NCBI GenBank assembly: GCA_964651495.1
Contig: CAZYWP010000065.1
Span: 1-16,392, forward strand
Source of the DNA: CAZNVB01 sp964651495
GTDB lineage: Bacteria > Acidobacteriota > Aminicenantia > Aminicenantales > UBA8522
Direction of reading: 5' to 3'
DNA length: 16,392 bases
In this document: positions 1-7,007 of the stretch, one piece after another
Layout of the letters: the number at the start of each line of letters is the position of its first letter
Numbering within the stretch: position 1 is the first letter of the stretch
Position numbers and translations under genes: made by a program
Notes under the pieces: model-generated
What the model was told of the DNA's origin: nothing
The model's input: the letters and a program-made list of their open reading frames with translations, nothing else
The model's database searches: none

Positions 1-42
1 GAGGACACCAAAGACGGCCCGCGGGTCGTCAAGGTCAGATAG
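1..42 (+). CDS. C-terminal tail of an unidentified protein (partial)
   Basis: The window opens inside a rightward reading frame that codes for 13 residues ending in VVKVR and stops at TAG (40-42), eight bases before the yraN start. Too little is present to identify it. In many bacteria rnhB (ribonuclease HII) lies directly upstream of yraN, so rnhB is a guess from synteny only; the tail itself does not carry a recognisable RNase HII ending. Confidence 0.4.
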   Translation, partial: EDTKDGPRVVKVR

Positions 43-50
43 CCATCAGG

Positions 51-410
51 ATGAGCCGCGCTCATGCCCTCGGCCAGTCCGGTGAAGAGGCCGCCCTGGA
101 GTATCTGCGCAAGAAAAAATACGAAATCCTCCGGCGCGGCTTCCGGTTCCATAGGGGAGAGATCGACATCATCGCCCGGGACAAGGAGACTCTCGTCTTC
201 ATCGAGGTCAAGACGCGGCAGAAATGGGAACACGGCCTGCCCGAGGAATCGATCACGCCCGCCAAACAGCGCCAGATTCGCAGGATCGCCGAGGCGTACC
301 TCGCTCTGAACAGCCTCTCTGATGTCCCTTGCCGTTTCGACATCATCTCGCTGTATTTCCAGGAAACCGAAGGCTACCTGATCCACCATATACCGGATGC
401 CTTTCAATAA
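51..410 (+). CDS. yraN: YraN family (UPF0102) endonuclease-like protein
   Basis: A 119-residue protein of the usual length for the YraN family, small predicted nucleases related to Holliday-junction resolvases and restriction-endonuclease folds; the cellular role is not settled. The family signature is visible: an N-terminal GEEAALEYL helix, then GEIDIIARD at about residues 36-44 and LVFIEVKTR at 48-56, which supply the acidic/lysine active-site pattern (E37, D39, E52, K54), and a late RFDIISL strand. It ends HHIPDAFQ, a normal family ending, so the gene is complete. The ATG at 51 has no strong ribosome binding site (only CAGG directly before it) and follows the preceding stop by eight bases, suggesting coupled translation. 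The next frame downstream overlaps its last codons and is a remnant of another gene. Confidence 0.88.
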   Translation: MSRAHALGQSGEEAALEYLRKKKYEILRRGFRFHRGEIDIIARDKETLVFIEVKTRQKWEHGLPEESITPAKQRQIRRIAEAYLALNSLSDVPCRFDIISLYFQETEGYLIHHIPDAFQ

Positions 411-624
411 GCGAAATCCAAGGGCGGCGGAGAACTTGTTGCTGAGCGGCTGGATCCACGGCGAAAAAAAGATCCAGCAAAGGGCTTCGGTATTGGATAT
501 CCCCTCTGGAAAGGGCCGGGTCGTGCTGCTCGGGTTTCCCGTCCAGTTCCGCGGCCAGTCCCACGGAACGTTCAAGCTGCTGTTCAATGCTATTTTTTAC
601 GGAGCGGCCGAACCCTCAAAATGA
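397..624 (+). pseudogene. C-terminal remnant of an M14-type zinc carboxypeptidase
   Basis: A 75-codon open frame whose residues from about position 10 onward (LLLSGWIHGEK, then SGKGRVVLLGF, then SHGTFKLLFNAIF) match, from memory, the extreme C-terminus of large secreted M14 family peptidases common in Acidobacteriota-like genomes. In those proteins this follows a catalytic domain and a glutamine-amidotransferase-like domain, in a chain of roughly 800-1000 residues. Here everything upstream is missing, because the same bases immediately upstream encode yraN. The ATG at 397 lies inside yraN and is probably not a functional start. The frame ends at TGA 622-624, overlapping by nine bases the end of the convergent TonB receptor gene. 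I read it as a scrap left by a deletion or rearrangement. A functional small protein cannot be excluded, as the frame has no internal stop. Confidence 0.6.
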
Positions 625-2811
625 ATAGGAAATGCCAAACAGCAGGTTTCTCCCCGGCTCTGGCATCGCTTCCGGGTCGGGCCTGGCCAGATAGGACTCG
701 TCGAAAAGGTTATTAAGGGAGAGGAAGAAACTCACTGACCTCGCCAGGAAATAGGACGCCTTCAAATTCGCATATCCCGCAGCCGATATGGCGATCTCGG
801 CCGGTCCAGGGTCGCCTTTCTTCTGCTGCCAGGCACCGCTCACCTCCAGAGAAAAGCGGCCGACCCAGGCGCGGCTTCCCAGGAAAAATCGGCGCGGCGG
901 GATATCGTTGAGCGGAGCATCCGTTTTCCGGCTTCTTCCGTCAATGAACATGACGTTTCCGAAAATGCTGAGCCCCGGCCAGGGAAAAACCTCCCATTCC
1001 AGCTCGATCCCCTGGATTCTCCCCTTGTCAACATTATCGTAGGTATAGATTGTCTCCGCGACTTTATACCGTTCGATCAAGTCGTTGATCTCGTAGGAAA
1101 AACCGTAGAGTCCCGCGAAAAAGCGGCGGCCGAGAAATTTGAATCCGGCGTCGATATTCAGGCTGGCCTCTGGCCGAAGGTCGGGCTTGGCAATGATGAA
1201 CCCGCGGCCGGTGATCCCCGTGTAGAACCGCTCGTTCAGGTCGGGAGCGCGAAAAGCCCGGGAAAAATTGGCGAAGACGACAAGCCATTCGGAAATCTTA
1301 TAGGACCCCGCCAGAAAGCCGGTCAGGGCAGTATCATTATTCTTCTGGATTTCCGCCCCTCCCCCGGGGTTCGCCCGGCTGAAAAGAAAATCCAGGCGCA
1401 CTCCGCCGACCAGGTCAAGGTTGCGGCCGCCGCCAAAATCTCCTGAAAGGAAGATCCCGAAGTCGCGGCGCGCGCCTCCCGTATAAGGGTGTTCCTCGAA
1501 TGTCTTAGTCACATTGCCCAGGGAGTCGAGAGATTTTTCCGTATTGACCGCCTCTGCTCCCGCCCGGCCGTAGAGATCCGTTCCGGCCGAGAGCCGGAAA
1601 GACCCGGCGATCTTTTTATTGAAGGACAGCTGCGCGCCGTAGTCCGAGCTTTCGGTCCGGGCGAACGCTTCCTTGGTCTTGTAGGCAGCCAGAGTGTCGG
1701 TCCGCGTTTCCAAAAAATTGGGATTGAGAAAAAGGTTGAGAGCCAGATCGCCGCTCCCGGCAACGTTTTTTTCCAGCCAGCGGAACTGGAGGAGGTTCTG
1801 GTCTTCCCGCGGATACCACGTCGGCTTGGAGACGCTGGTCGTGTTCGGCTTGCCGATGTCCCTGCCCCGCGCGACGAGGAAGCTGGCCTCGATTTCCCGT
1901 TTTTCCGTCTGCCGATAGATTTTTCCGAAAATACTCGATTGCGTGTACTGAGATTGGCGGACCTCGGCCTCCGGCGATCGATAGTTCGAGGCATCGAGCC
2001 CCTGCGCCGAAAGATAGAAGGCCAGCGCCGGCTTCCCGCCGGAGAGGGAGATCCCCAGCCCTTTTTCCTTGTTAACCGTTCCATACCTGGCGTGGAGCCG
2101 GCCTTTGATTTTCTCCGAAGGTTCCGGCCTGGGCGTCAGCATATGGACCACCCCGCCGATCGCGTCGGAGCCGTAGAAAACAGAGGACGGGCTGCGCAGC
2201 ACCTCGATTCTGTCGATGTCCTCGGGACTGATAAAAGAAGCGCCGGGCCCGGTGCGGCGGTCGCTGGAGAGCCGGGCGTTGTCAATCATCAGCAGCACCC
2301 GCCGCCGCGACAGACCCCGGATCGAGGGGACGAGCGAGAACCCGCCGGAACCCAGGTTGGCGACTCCGGGCAGGTCTTTGATCGCATCGGCGATATTCGG
2401 AGGCATCCTTTGCTCCAATGTCTCCGCCGAGACGACTGTTCCCGCCGCCGGCACGGCGGCCGAGGGCTCGGGATAGCGCATGGCCGTGACGACGATCTCT
2501 TCCCGCTGTTTGATATAGGGAACCACTGTAATCGTCACCGGTCGGGACAGGGATCTGGCCGTAAAGCCCGCCTCCTCTTCCATGTAGTCGGGATGGATGA
2601 CCTCTAAAACCACCCTCTCGACTTCGGGGACAGACAGAAAGAAACGCCCGGCTTCGTCCGTCTGGGACTTCGCGCCGCTTGCCCGGTGAAGGACAACGGC
2701 TCCCACGACGAGCTTCCCCTCGGAACTTACCACTTTTCCTCTGACTTCGAGGGTCAGCCCGCTGGCGGCCAGGGTCAATAAAAGCACTATCAGCAGAGCC
2801 GCTTTTCTCAT
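616..2811 (-). CDS. TonB-dependent outer-membrane receptor with N-terminal carboxypeptidase-regulatory-like domain
   Basis: A 731-residue outer-membrane gated porin for uptake of a scarce ligand driven by TonB/ExbBD; the ligand cannot be told from sequence. Domains in order: a signal peptide (about residues 1-20, MRKAALLIVLLLTLAASG); a CarboxypepD_reg-like beta-sandwich (about 22-95, GKVVSSEGKLVVGA); a TonB-box-like EEIVVTA (104-110); a plug domain (about 115-228, with IADAIKDLPGV, the IRGL strand and IDRIEVLRSPSSVFYGSDAIGGVV); then a long beta-barrel ending in aromatic-terminated LLFGISYSF, the expected outer-membrane insertion signal. The FNNL-like NNLFDESYLARP near the end is typical of BtuB/FepA-type receptors. 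Its ATG overlaps the folK stop by four bases (ATGA), and a good Shine-Dalgarno (AAGGAAGGA) precedes it inside the folK end, so the two are translated as a unit. The gene is intact. Confidence 0.93.
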   Translation of the reverse strand: MRKAALLIVLLLTLAASGLTLEVRGKVVSSEGKLVVGAVVLHRASGAKSQTDEAGRFFLSVPEVERVVLEVIHPDYMEEEAGFTARSLSRPVTITVVPYIKQREEIVVTAMRYPEPSAAVPAAGTVVSAETLEQRMPPNIADAIKDLPGVANLGSGGFSLVPSIRGLSRRRVLLMIDNARLSSDRRTGPGASFISPEDIDRIEVLRSPSSVFYGSDAIGGVVHMLTPRPEPSEKIKGRLHARYGTVNKEKGLGISLSGGKPALAFYLSAQGLDASNYRSPEAEVRQSQYTQSSIFGKIYRQTEKREIEASFLVARGRDIGKPNTTSVSKPTWYPREDQNLLQFRWLEKNVAGSGDLALNLFLNPNFLETRTDTLAAYKTKEAFARTESSDYGAQLSFNKKIAGSFRLSAGTDLYGRAGAEAVNTEKSLDSLGNVTKTFEEHPYTGGARRDFGIFLSGDFGGGRNLDLVGGVRLDFLFSRANPGGGAEIQKNNDTALTGFLAGSYKISEWLVVFANFSRAFRAPDLNERFYTGITGRGFIIAKPDLRPEASLNIDAGFKFLGRRFFAGLYGFSYEINDLIERYKVAETIYTYDNVDKGRIQGIELEWEVFPWPGLSIFGNVMFIDGRSRKTDAPLNDIPPRRFFLGSRAWVGRFSLEVSGAWQQKKGDPGPAEIAISAAGYANLKASYFLARSVSFFLSLNNLFDESYLARPDPEAMPEPGRNLLFGISYSF

Positions 2812-3389
2812 GCGCCTTTTCCTTCCTTATGTGTTTGCCTGCCCGCGCATCCTTTTTTGGGGTTTATATCTCCGGCGCCCCTTCCGGCTCGGTTGCGATC
2901 ATCCCGGCAGGGCCGCAACCGGCGGACGATGGCAGCGTCTTCCGACGTCTTGCAGAGGTCCGAAACAGTCGTTTTTGTAACGGGATGAATTGTCTCGGGA
3001 GCGATCTCCTTGAGAGGAACAAGGACGAAATTCCTTTTATCCAACCGGGGATGAGGAATGATGAGATTCTTTCCCTTCATGACCAAGTCTCCGGCCAGCA
3101 GAATATCGATATCAATCAGTCGGGGCCCATTGATCGGGCCGGGCCTTCGGCCCAGCGTCTTTTCAACCTTCTTGAGCAGACGAAGCAGCCCTGGCGGACG
3201 GAGGGCCGTGGCGATCTCGATCACCTGGTTGGCAAACCACGGCTGATCGCTCATCCCGACCGGCTGGGTGCTGTACAAAGACGAGGAGCGGACAATCTGG
3301 ATTCCGCTCCGCTCGAGCAGGCGGCGCGCCCGAGCCAAATATTTGGTCTCCTCCCCGAGATTGCTGCCGAGGCTCAAAAAGTAACGCAT
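2808..3389 (-). CDS. folK: 2-amino-4-hydroxy-6-hydroxymethyldihydropteridine pyrophosphokinase, possible run-on C-terminus
   Basis: HPPK transfers pyrophosphate from ATP to 6-hydroxymethyl-dihydropterin in folate synthesis; cytosolic. The start YFLSLGSNLG, the segment STQPVGMSDQPWFAN and the signature NGPRLIDIDILL (88-98, with D93 and D95 as the magnesium-binding pair), followed by IPHPRLDKRNFVLVPL, are all present. The usual family length is about 160 residues; this one is 193. The last 35 or so residues (from about residue 157) are arginine/glycine-rich and unlike the rest. Reading the next frame from about 2920 would instead give a short tail ending at TAA (2864-2866), so a one-base frameshift may have extended the protein up to the receptor gene. 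The catalytic core is unaffected. It lies 44 bases after the aminotransferase pseudogene and overlaps the receptor start. A weak TATGAT (3413-3418, minus strand) lies just upstream. Confidence 0.9.
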   Translation of the reverse strand: MRYFLSLGSNLGEETKYLARARRLLERSGIQIVRSSSLYSTQPVGMSDQPWFANQVIEIATALRPPGLLRLLKKVEKTLGRRPGPINGPRLIDIDILLAGDLVMKGKNLIIPHPRLDKRNFVLVPLKEIAPETIHPVTKTTVSDLCKTSEDAAIVRRLRPCRDDRNRAGRGAGDINPKKGCAGRQTHKEGKGA

Positions 3390-3433
3390 CGTGAATTTCG
3401 CGGGATAAGTTTATCATAAAAACGCATCGATGG

Positions 3434-4444
3434 TCAGACCCGATGGGCATAATAGAAAAATTTCAGGCTTTCAACCTCCTCCGGGTCGTTGAGCCGGCGG
3501 AGCCGGTCCGAGGTCGGCCGGTCGATCCCGAGCAGGATGTGGCCGTAGGGACCGGCGCAACTGCAGCCGGCCCGGGACTGGATGCCGAAGAGATCGTTGA
3601 GCAGCTTGGTGACGAATTTGGGGTGGAGAATCCGGCCGTCGTGCCCGATGTTGAACGACACGATGGGAGTCAGAGCCTCGGCATCATAATGGCCGACAAG
3701 TCTTATTTCATTGATTTGACTTAGTTTATCAAGAAAATAGGCCAGGTTTTCCCGCTCCCGCCGGGCGATGGTCCGGAGACCGATTTTCTCTTTGACCTCC
3801 ATGGCCAGGGCCGCTTTAATCGTCTGCAGGATCGGGGGGGTGCCGGCCGTCTCCCGCGTTTCGATGTCCTCGGCATAATCGTGATGCTCGAACCCGACAT
3901 AGACGACCGTCCCCCCGCCCGCCGTCGTTGGGGGAAGGTCCCTGCGGTAAAGACGGTCATGAATCACCAGGATTCCGCCCGACCCGGGCCCGCCGAGATA
4001 TTTGTGGGGGGAAAAAAAGACGGCGGCGAAATCGAAGAAGACGGCGGCACTATAACGACGGCAGATCCGGGCGACATCATAGACCGGAGTTTTGATCCCT
4101 GTAATATTGGACCCCCATGATTTCCTGGAGCTTTTTCAACGCCCCGCTGGAACCGGAACCGACCGGGAAAATCCTGCCGTGTTCCCCGGCGTTGACGAAC
4201 TCCTTGATCCGGGCTTCAGCCTGATGAAAAAGCCGGGTCAGGTATTTCGCGGAATAATCATCCTCTGTATAGGTATTGACATAAGACCTCTGGATGTCGA
4301 AAGCAGGTCCTCGATGAAACGGAGGCCGCGGCCGGAGGCCGTGTAATCGGCGTAAAACATGTTCCTGAGCCCGAAGGGCGTCTCGAAAAGGAGATCGCGG
4401 CCGATGATTTGGCTCCTGACGACGTTCAGATAGCGCGCTCCCAT
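3434..4444 (-). pseudogene. Class V aminotransferase (cysteine-desulfurase-like), frameshifted and internally deleted
   Basis: Pieces of one PLP-dependent class V aminotransferase lie in order but in different frames. The first starts at ATG 4444 (ribosome site GGAGAAGGA) and reads LLFETPFGLRNMFYADYTASGRGLRFIEDLL. About 4300-4306 the frame shifts, continuing as DIQRSYVNTYTEDDY, then VGSGSSGALKKLQEIMGV. At about 4110-4116 that runs straight into SNITGIKTPVYDVARICRRY in another frame; the family normally has about 90-100 residues between these motifs, including the PYEHHSN region. Around 4020 FFDFAA is joined to VFFSPHKYLGG, losing about 15-25 more residues. The PLP lysine motif SPHK and the AGGGTV segment remain. 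The C-terminus also appears shorter than I remember for the family. Several independent lesions argue for a true pseudogene rather than a sequencing error. It heads the leftward folK-receptor series. Motif comparison is from memory of the family. Confidence 0.85.
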
Positions 4445-4487
4445 GATGTTCCTTCTCCACTCCAGGAATCAGGCCGGGATCGATAAC

Positions 4488-4510
4488 ACCGGCCGGCTAG
4501 GCGGTTTTTT
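4488..4510 (+). terminator. Terminator-like hairpin with T tract
   Basis: ACCG-G-CC (4488-4494) can pair with GG-CGGT (4500-4505), leaving one bulged G and a five-base loop, and is followed by a run of T to 4510. This has the form of a weak intrinsic terminator reading rightward, between the pseudogene and the DsrMK-like operon. No rightward gene lies directly upstream, so it would only block antisense read-through, or it is a relic. Confidence 0.3.
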
Positions 4511-4519
4511 ATTGTAGCA
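4511..4519 (-). promoter_or_regulatory. Extended -10 box TGCTACAAT, leftward
   Basis: On the minus strand 4519-4511 reads TGCTACAAT, an extended -10 about 66 bases before the pseudogene ATG. It closely matches the TGCTATAAT boxes of the DsrMK-like operon and dsrC. Probably the original promoter of the leftward aminotransferase-folK-receptor series. Confidence 0.4.
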
Positions 4520-4525
4520 CGTTTG

Positions 4526-4555
4526 TTGTGACAGTCCAGACCGCTCTGCTATAAT
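4526..4555 (+). promoter_or_regulatory. Sigma70-type promoter of the DsrMK-like operon
   Basis: TTGTGA (4526-4531), an 18-base spacer, then a perfect TATAAT (4550-4555) that is preceded by TGC, giving an extended -10. Transcription would be expected to start about 4561-4563, only five to seven bases before the ATG at 4568, so the message would be nearly leaderless; no Shine-Dalgarno precedes that ATG. Confidence 0.6.
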
Positions 4556-4567
4556 GCCAACTCCACA

Positions 4568-5260
4568 ATGAGCGAATTCCTGCGCCTGCTCGAGAACGAA
4601 ATCCAGATCGCTGCCTTGAGCTTTCTGGTCCTCGTCTACACACTGCGGGTGCTCTGGCTTCTGCGGTTTAAGAAAGCTCAGGACATGACTTCTCCCGCGG
4701 GAAGCCCGACCAGGGGAATCGCCTATTCGATGATGAACATCGCCATGCCGTGGGCTATGGAATCAGTCCGCCGGCGCCCGGGCTTCTACGCCCAGTTCGT
4801 AATCTTCCATCTCGGTGTCACGGCCGCCATCGCCGCCACCTTTATTATCCCCTACCGTCCCCGGTTGTTTGAAATCAAAGCCGTGGCCTTGATTTTCCAG
4901 GCTGCCATGGGATCGGCCTGTGGCGTCGGATTGATGCGCCTTTATCGCCGGGTCGCCAACCCCGCGGTCCGGCTGATCAGCACCCCCGATGACTATTTTT
5001 CCCTGATTCTGATGATCTTATACTTCGCAGCTGGTTTCCTGGCCGTTCCAAACCGTTATCAGGCGGCCGAATGGTCCCTGATCCTTTTTTTCGGGCTGAC
5101 CGCTTTCTTTCTTGTTTATGTGCCCTTTTCCAAGATCTCGCACTATCTCTATTATCCTTTCGCCAGGGCCATATTAGGACGGTCGCTGGGCCACCGGGGC
5201 GTGATCCCGGCAAAACGGAAAAAGCGGAGGGAGGTTCACCGTGAAACGCCGACGGAGTGA
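4568..5260 (+). CDS. NarI/DsrM-like cytochrome b membrane subunit
   Basis: A 230-residue inner-membrane protein with five predicted helices (about residues 12-33, 74-95, 104-125, 143-160, 168-190) and a basic, soluble C-terminal tail. The end of helix five, VPFSKISHYLYYPF, resembles the NarI/DsrM/HdrE haem b subunit family, which passes electrons between quinone and a cytoplasmic Fe-S partner. H81 in helix two and H192 after helix five are the only histidines placed to bind haem, so at most one haem b seems possible, against two in NarI. The next gene starts within its last 20 bases and encodes a DsrK/HdrD-like protein, matching the paired layout of DsrMK, HdrED and TmcCB complexes. Family assignment rests on topology, the His motif and the neighbour. 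The ATG is placed a few bases from the expected transcription start, with no Shine-Dalgarno. Confidence 0.75.
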   Translation: MSEFLRLLENEIQIAALSFLVLVYTLRVLWLLRFKKAQDMTSPAGSPTRGIAYSMMNIAMPWAMESVRRRPGFYAQFVIFHLGVTAAIAATFIIPYRPRLFEIKAVALIFQAAMGSACGVGLMRLYRRVANPAVRLISTPDDYFSLILMILYFAAGFLAVPNRYQAAEWSLILFFGLTAFFLVYVPFSKISHYLYYPFARAILGRSLGHRGVIPAKRKKRREVHRETPTE

Positions 5261-6653
5261 GCCCTCCCCCGCCCTGAACTCGCCTTTGGAGACGAAATCA
5301 CAAGAGAGGGCCCGGTCGGATCATCTCCGCTCCGTCGAGGAAGGCCGGCTGCGCCTTTATGATCCCGAAGCCGACAATGTGAAAAGTTTTCTCGACCTGC
5401 TCAGCCGACGGATCACCCGCCCTCTCGCCCTGTCGTTCGCCGCCTGCGTCCACTGCGGGATGTGCGCCGAAGCCTGTCACTACGCTCTGGCCAGGCCGGA
5501 CGACCCGACGATGACTCCGGCCTACAAGGCCGACCAGATCCGCCGGATCTTCAAGCGACACATGGATTGGACCGGCCGGATCGCCCCGTGGTGGGTTCAC
5601 GCCCGCTACCCAAAGGAAGACGAGGACCTCAATCGGCTCAAGAATATTGTCTTCGGCGCCTGCAGCGCCTGCCGCCGCTGCACCTTCAACTGCCCGATGG
5701 GCGTCGATACCGCGGCCCTCGTCCGGTTTGCCCGGGGGCTTCTCACCCAGCTCGGCGTCGTGCCCGAGGGCATTTTCAATGTCAGCCGCGACCAGTGGGA
5801 AACCGGCAACCAGATGGCCGTCAGCGAAGAGGATTATCTTGAAACTCTGGACTGGGTCGGAGAAGAGCTGGCGGCGGAACTCGGGACTGAGAAAATCGAG
5901 ATCCCGGTGGACCAGCCGGACTGTGATTTCATGTATACGATCAACCCTCGGGAGATCAAGTTCGACCCCCGTTCCATCGGCCATGCCGCCAAGGTCTTCC
6001 ATCTGGCCGGCGAGCGGTGGACCCTACCCAGGTGGGGTTGGGACCAGACCAATTTCGGGCTGTTCTCGGGAGATGACCGCCTCGGGGCCTACGTCGCCGG
6101 GAATGTTTATCAAGCCGCCGCCCGGCTCAGGGCCAAGCGGATTGTGATTTCGGAATGCGGCCATGGATACCGCTCGACCCGCTGGGAGGGATACACCTGG
6201 GCTCGATACGAACAGAAAATTCCCACGGAATCGGTTCTCCTCACCCTGATCCGATATATCAAGGACGGCCGGATCAAGGTGGACCCGGGGAAAAACTCGG
6301 AGGCGGTCACTTTCCACGATTCCTGCAATATCGCCCGCTCGGGAGAGCTGATCGAAGAACCCCGCTGGATCCTGCGCCGCGTCTGCTCAGATTTCCGGGA
6401 AATGCATCCCAACCGGAGGGAAAATTTCTGCTGCTCGGGCGGAGGCGGACTGCTGTCCATGGCGGAATACAGGCCGCTTCGGCTTGAAGTGGCAAAAATC
6501 AAGGCCGAGCAGCTCAAAGCGACGGGGGCCGGGATGGTCTGCACGATCTGCCACAACTGCGTCGACGGCCTCACCGACCTGATCCGGCACTACAAACTGA
6601 AAATTAAGGTCGTCCAGGTCCTGGAGCTCGTCGCCAACGCGCTGGTGATCTGA
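5241..6653 (+). CDS. DsrK/HdrD/TmcB-like iron-sulfur protein with a CCG domain
   Basis: A 470-residue cytoplasmic redox subunit. Two ferredoxin-type [4Fe-4S] sites are seen: C69-C72-C75-C79 (CVHCGMCAEAC) and C141-C144-C147-C151 (CSACRRCTFNC). The C-terminus has one complete CCG cysteine set, C362 (HDSCN), C397-C398 (CCSGGGG), C434 and C437 (CTIC, then HNC with C440). In heterodisulfide reductase HdrB/HdrD this set binds the unusual [4Fe-4S] centre that reduces disulfides. A single cysteine, C306 (SECGHGY), is what remains of a first CCG half; HdrD has two sets and DsrK one, so this is closer to DsrK/TmcB. It starts with GTG after GGAGGGAGG, overlapping the cytochrome gene by 20 bases. Likely role: electron exchange between the quinone pool and a thiol/disulfide partner, with DsrC, encoded nearby, the obvious candidate. 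That pairing is inference. Confidence 0.87.
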   Translation: MKRRRSEPSPALNSPLETKSQERARSDHLRSVEEGRLRLYDPEADNVKSFLDLLSRRITRPLALSFAACVHCGMCAEACHYALARPDDPTMTPAYKADQIRRIFKRHMDWTGRIAPWWVHARYPKEDEDLNRLKNIVFGACSACRRCTFNCPMGVDTAALVRFARGLLTQLGVVPEGIFNVSRDQWETGNQMAVSEEDYLETLDWVGEELAAELGTEKIEIPVDQPDCDFMYTINPREIKFDPRSIGHAAKVFHLAGERWTLPRWGWDQTNFGLFSGDDRLGAYVAGNVYQAAARLRAKRIVISECGHGYRSTRWEGYTWARYEQKIPTESVLLTLIRYIKDGRIKVDPGKNSEAVTFHDSCNIARSGELIEEPRWILRRVCSDFREMHPNRRENFCCSGGGGLLSMAEYRPLRLEVAKIKAEQLKATGAGMVCTICHNCVDGLTDLIRHYKLKIKVVQVLELVANALVI

Positions 6654-7004
6654 ATGCTGAAAGTCGAGCTCTGGCGCCTGGAGGAGCTGGCCGGAATCCT
6701 GGACGACCTGACATTCACCCTGAAGGTGAGAAATCAGCCCGAGTGGGCCGGGGTCTTCAGCCATTTCCTCGATGAGCTTAACCGCATCACCTCCGCCGAA
6801 ACAGCCGCGCCTGATGAACTCAGGAGATTGGCCCGGAATATTCAGTCGTGTTGTGTCTCTAGCCGGACTTTCAACACGCTTCAGTTCGAAGAAAAGGACG
6901 CCCCAGAGCGGGCTGCCCTTAACCGGAGATTCAGCCGCGACAGAGCCTGCCTTCTCCAGGCCTTGGGGGAGATCGAAAAAAGACTGGTCGAGTACGTGAA
7001 TTGA
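6654..7004 (+). CDS. Unknown 116-residue protein, third gene of the DsrMK-like operon
   Basis: I do not recognise this protein. It is soluble, mostly charged and helical, without signal peptide or membrane segment, and has a CC pair in NIQSCCVSSRTF near residue 70 plus one more cysteine in RACLLQALGEIEKRL near the C-terminus. Its ATG follows the stop of the Fe-S gene with no gap (TGA then ATG), so it is surely co-translated and probably works with the complex. Tmc complexes of sulfate reducers also carry a small protein of unknown function (TmcD), but I see no sequence basis to call this one TmcD. It ends three bases before the convergent toroid gene. Confidence 0.8.
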   Translation: MLKVELWRLEELAGILDDLTFTLKVRNQPEWAGVFSHFLDELNRITSAETAAPDELRRLARNIQSCCVSSRTFNTLQFEEKDAPERAALNRRFSRDRACLLQALGEIEKRLVEYVN

Positions 7005-7007
7005 AGA

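Noticed and set aside
1489..2607. Long open frame on the plus strand opposite the TonB receptor
   Set aside because: It is rich in Arg, Gly and Pro, has no domain, and lies wholly over a clear receptor gene; GC-rich coding DNA often leaves the opposite strand open.
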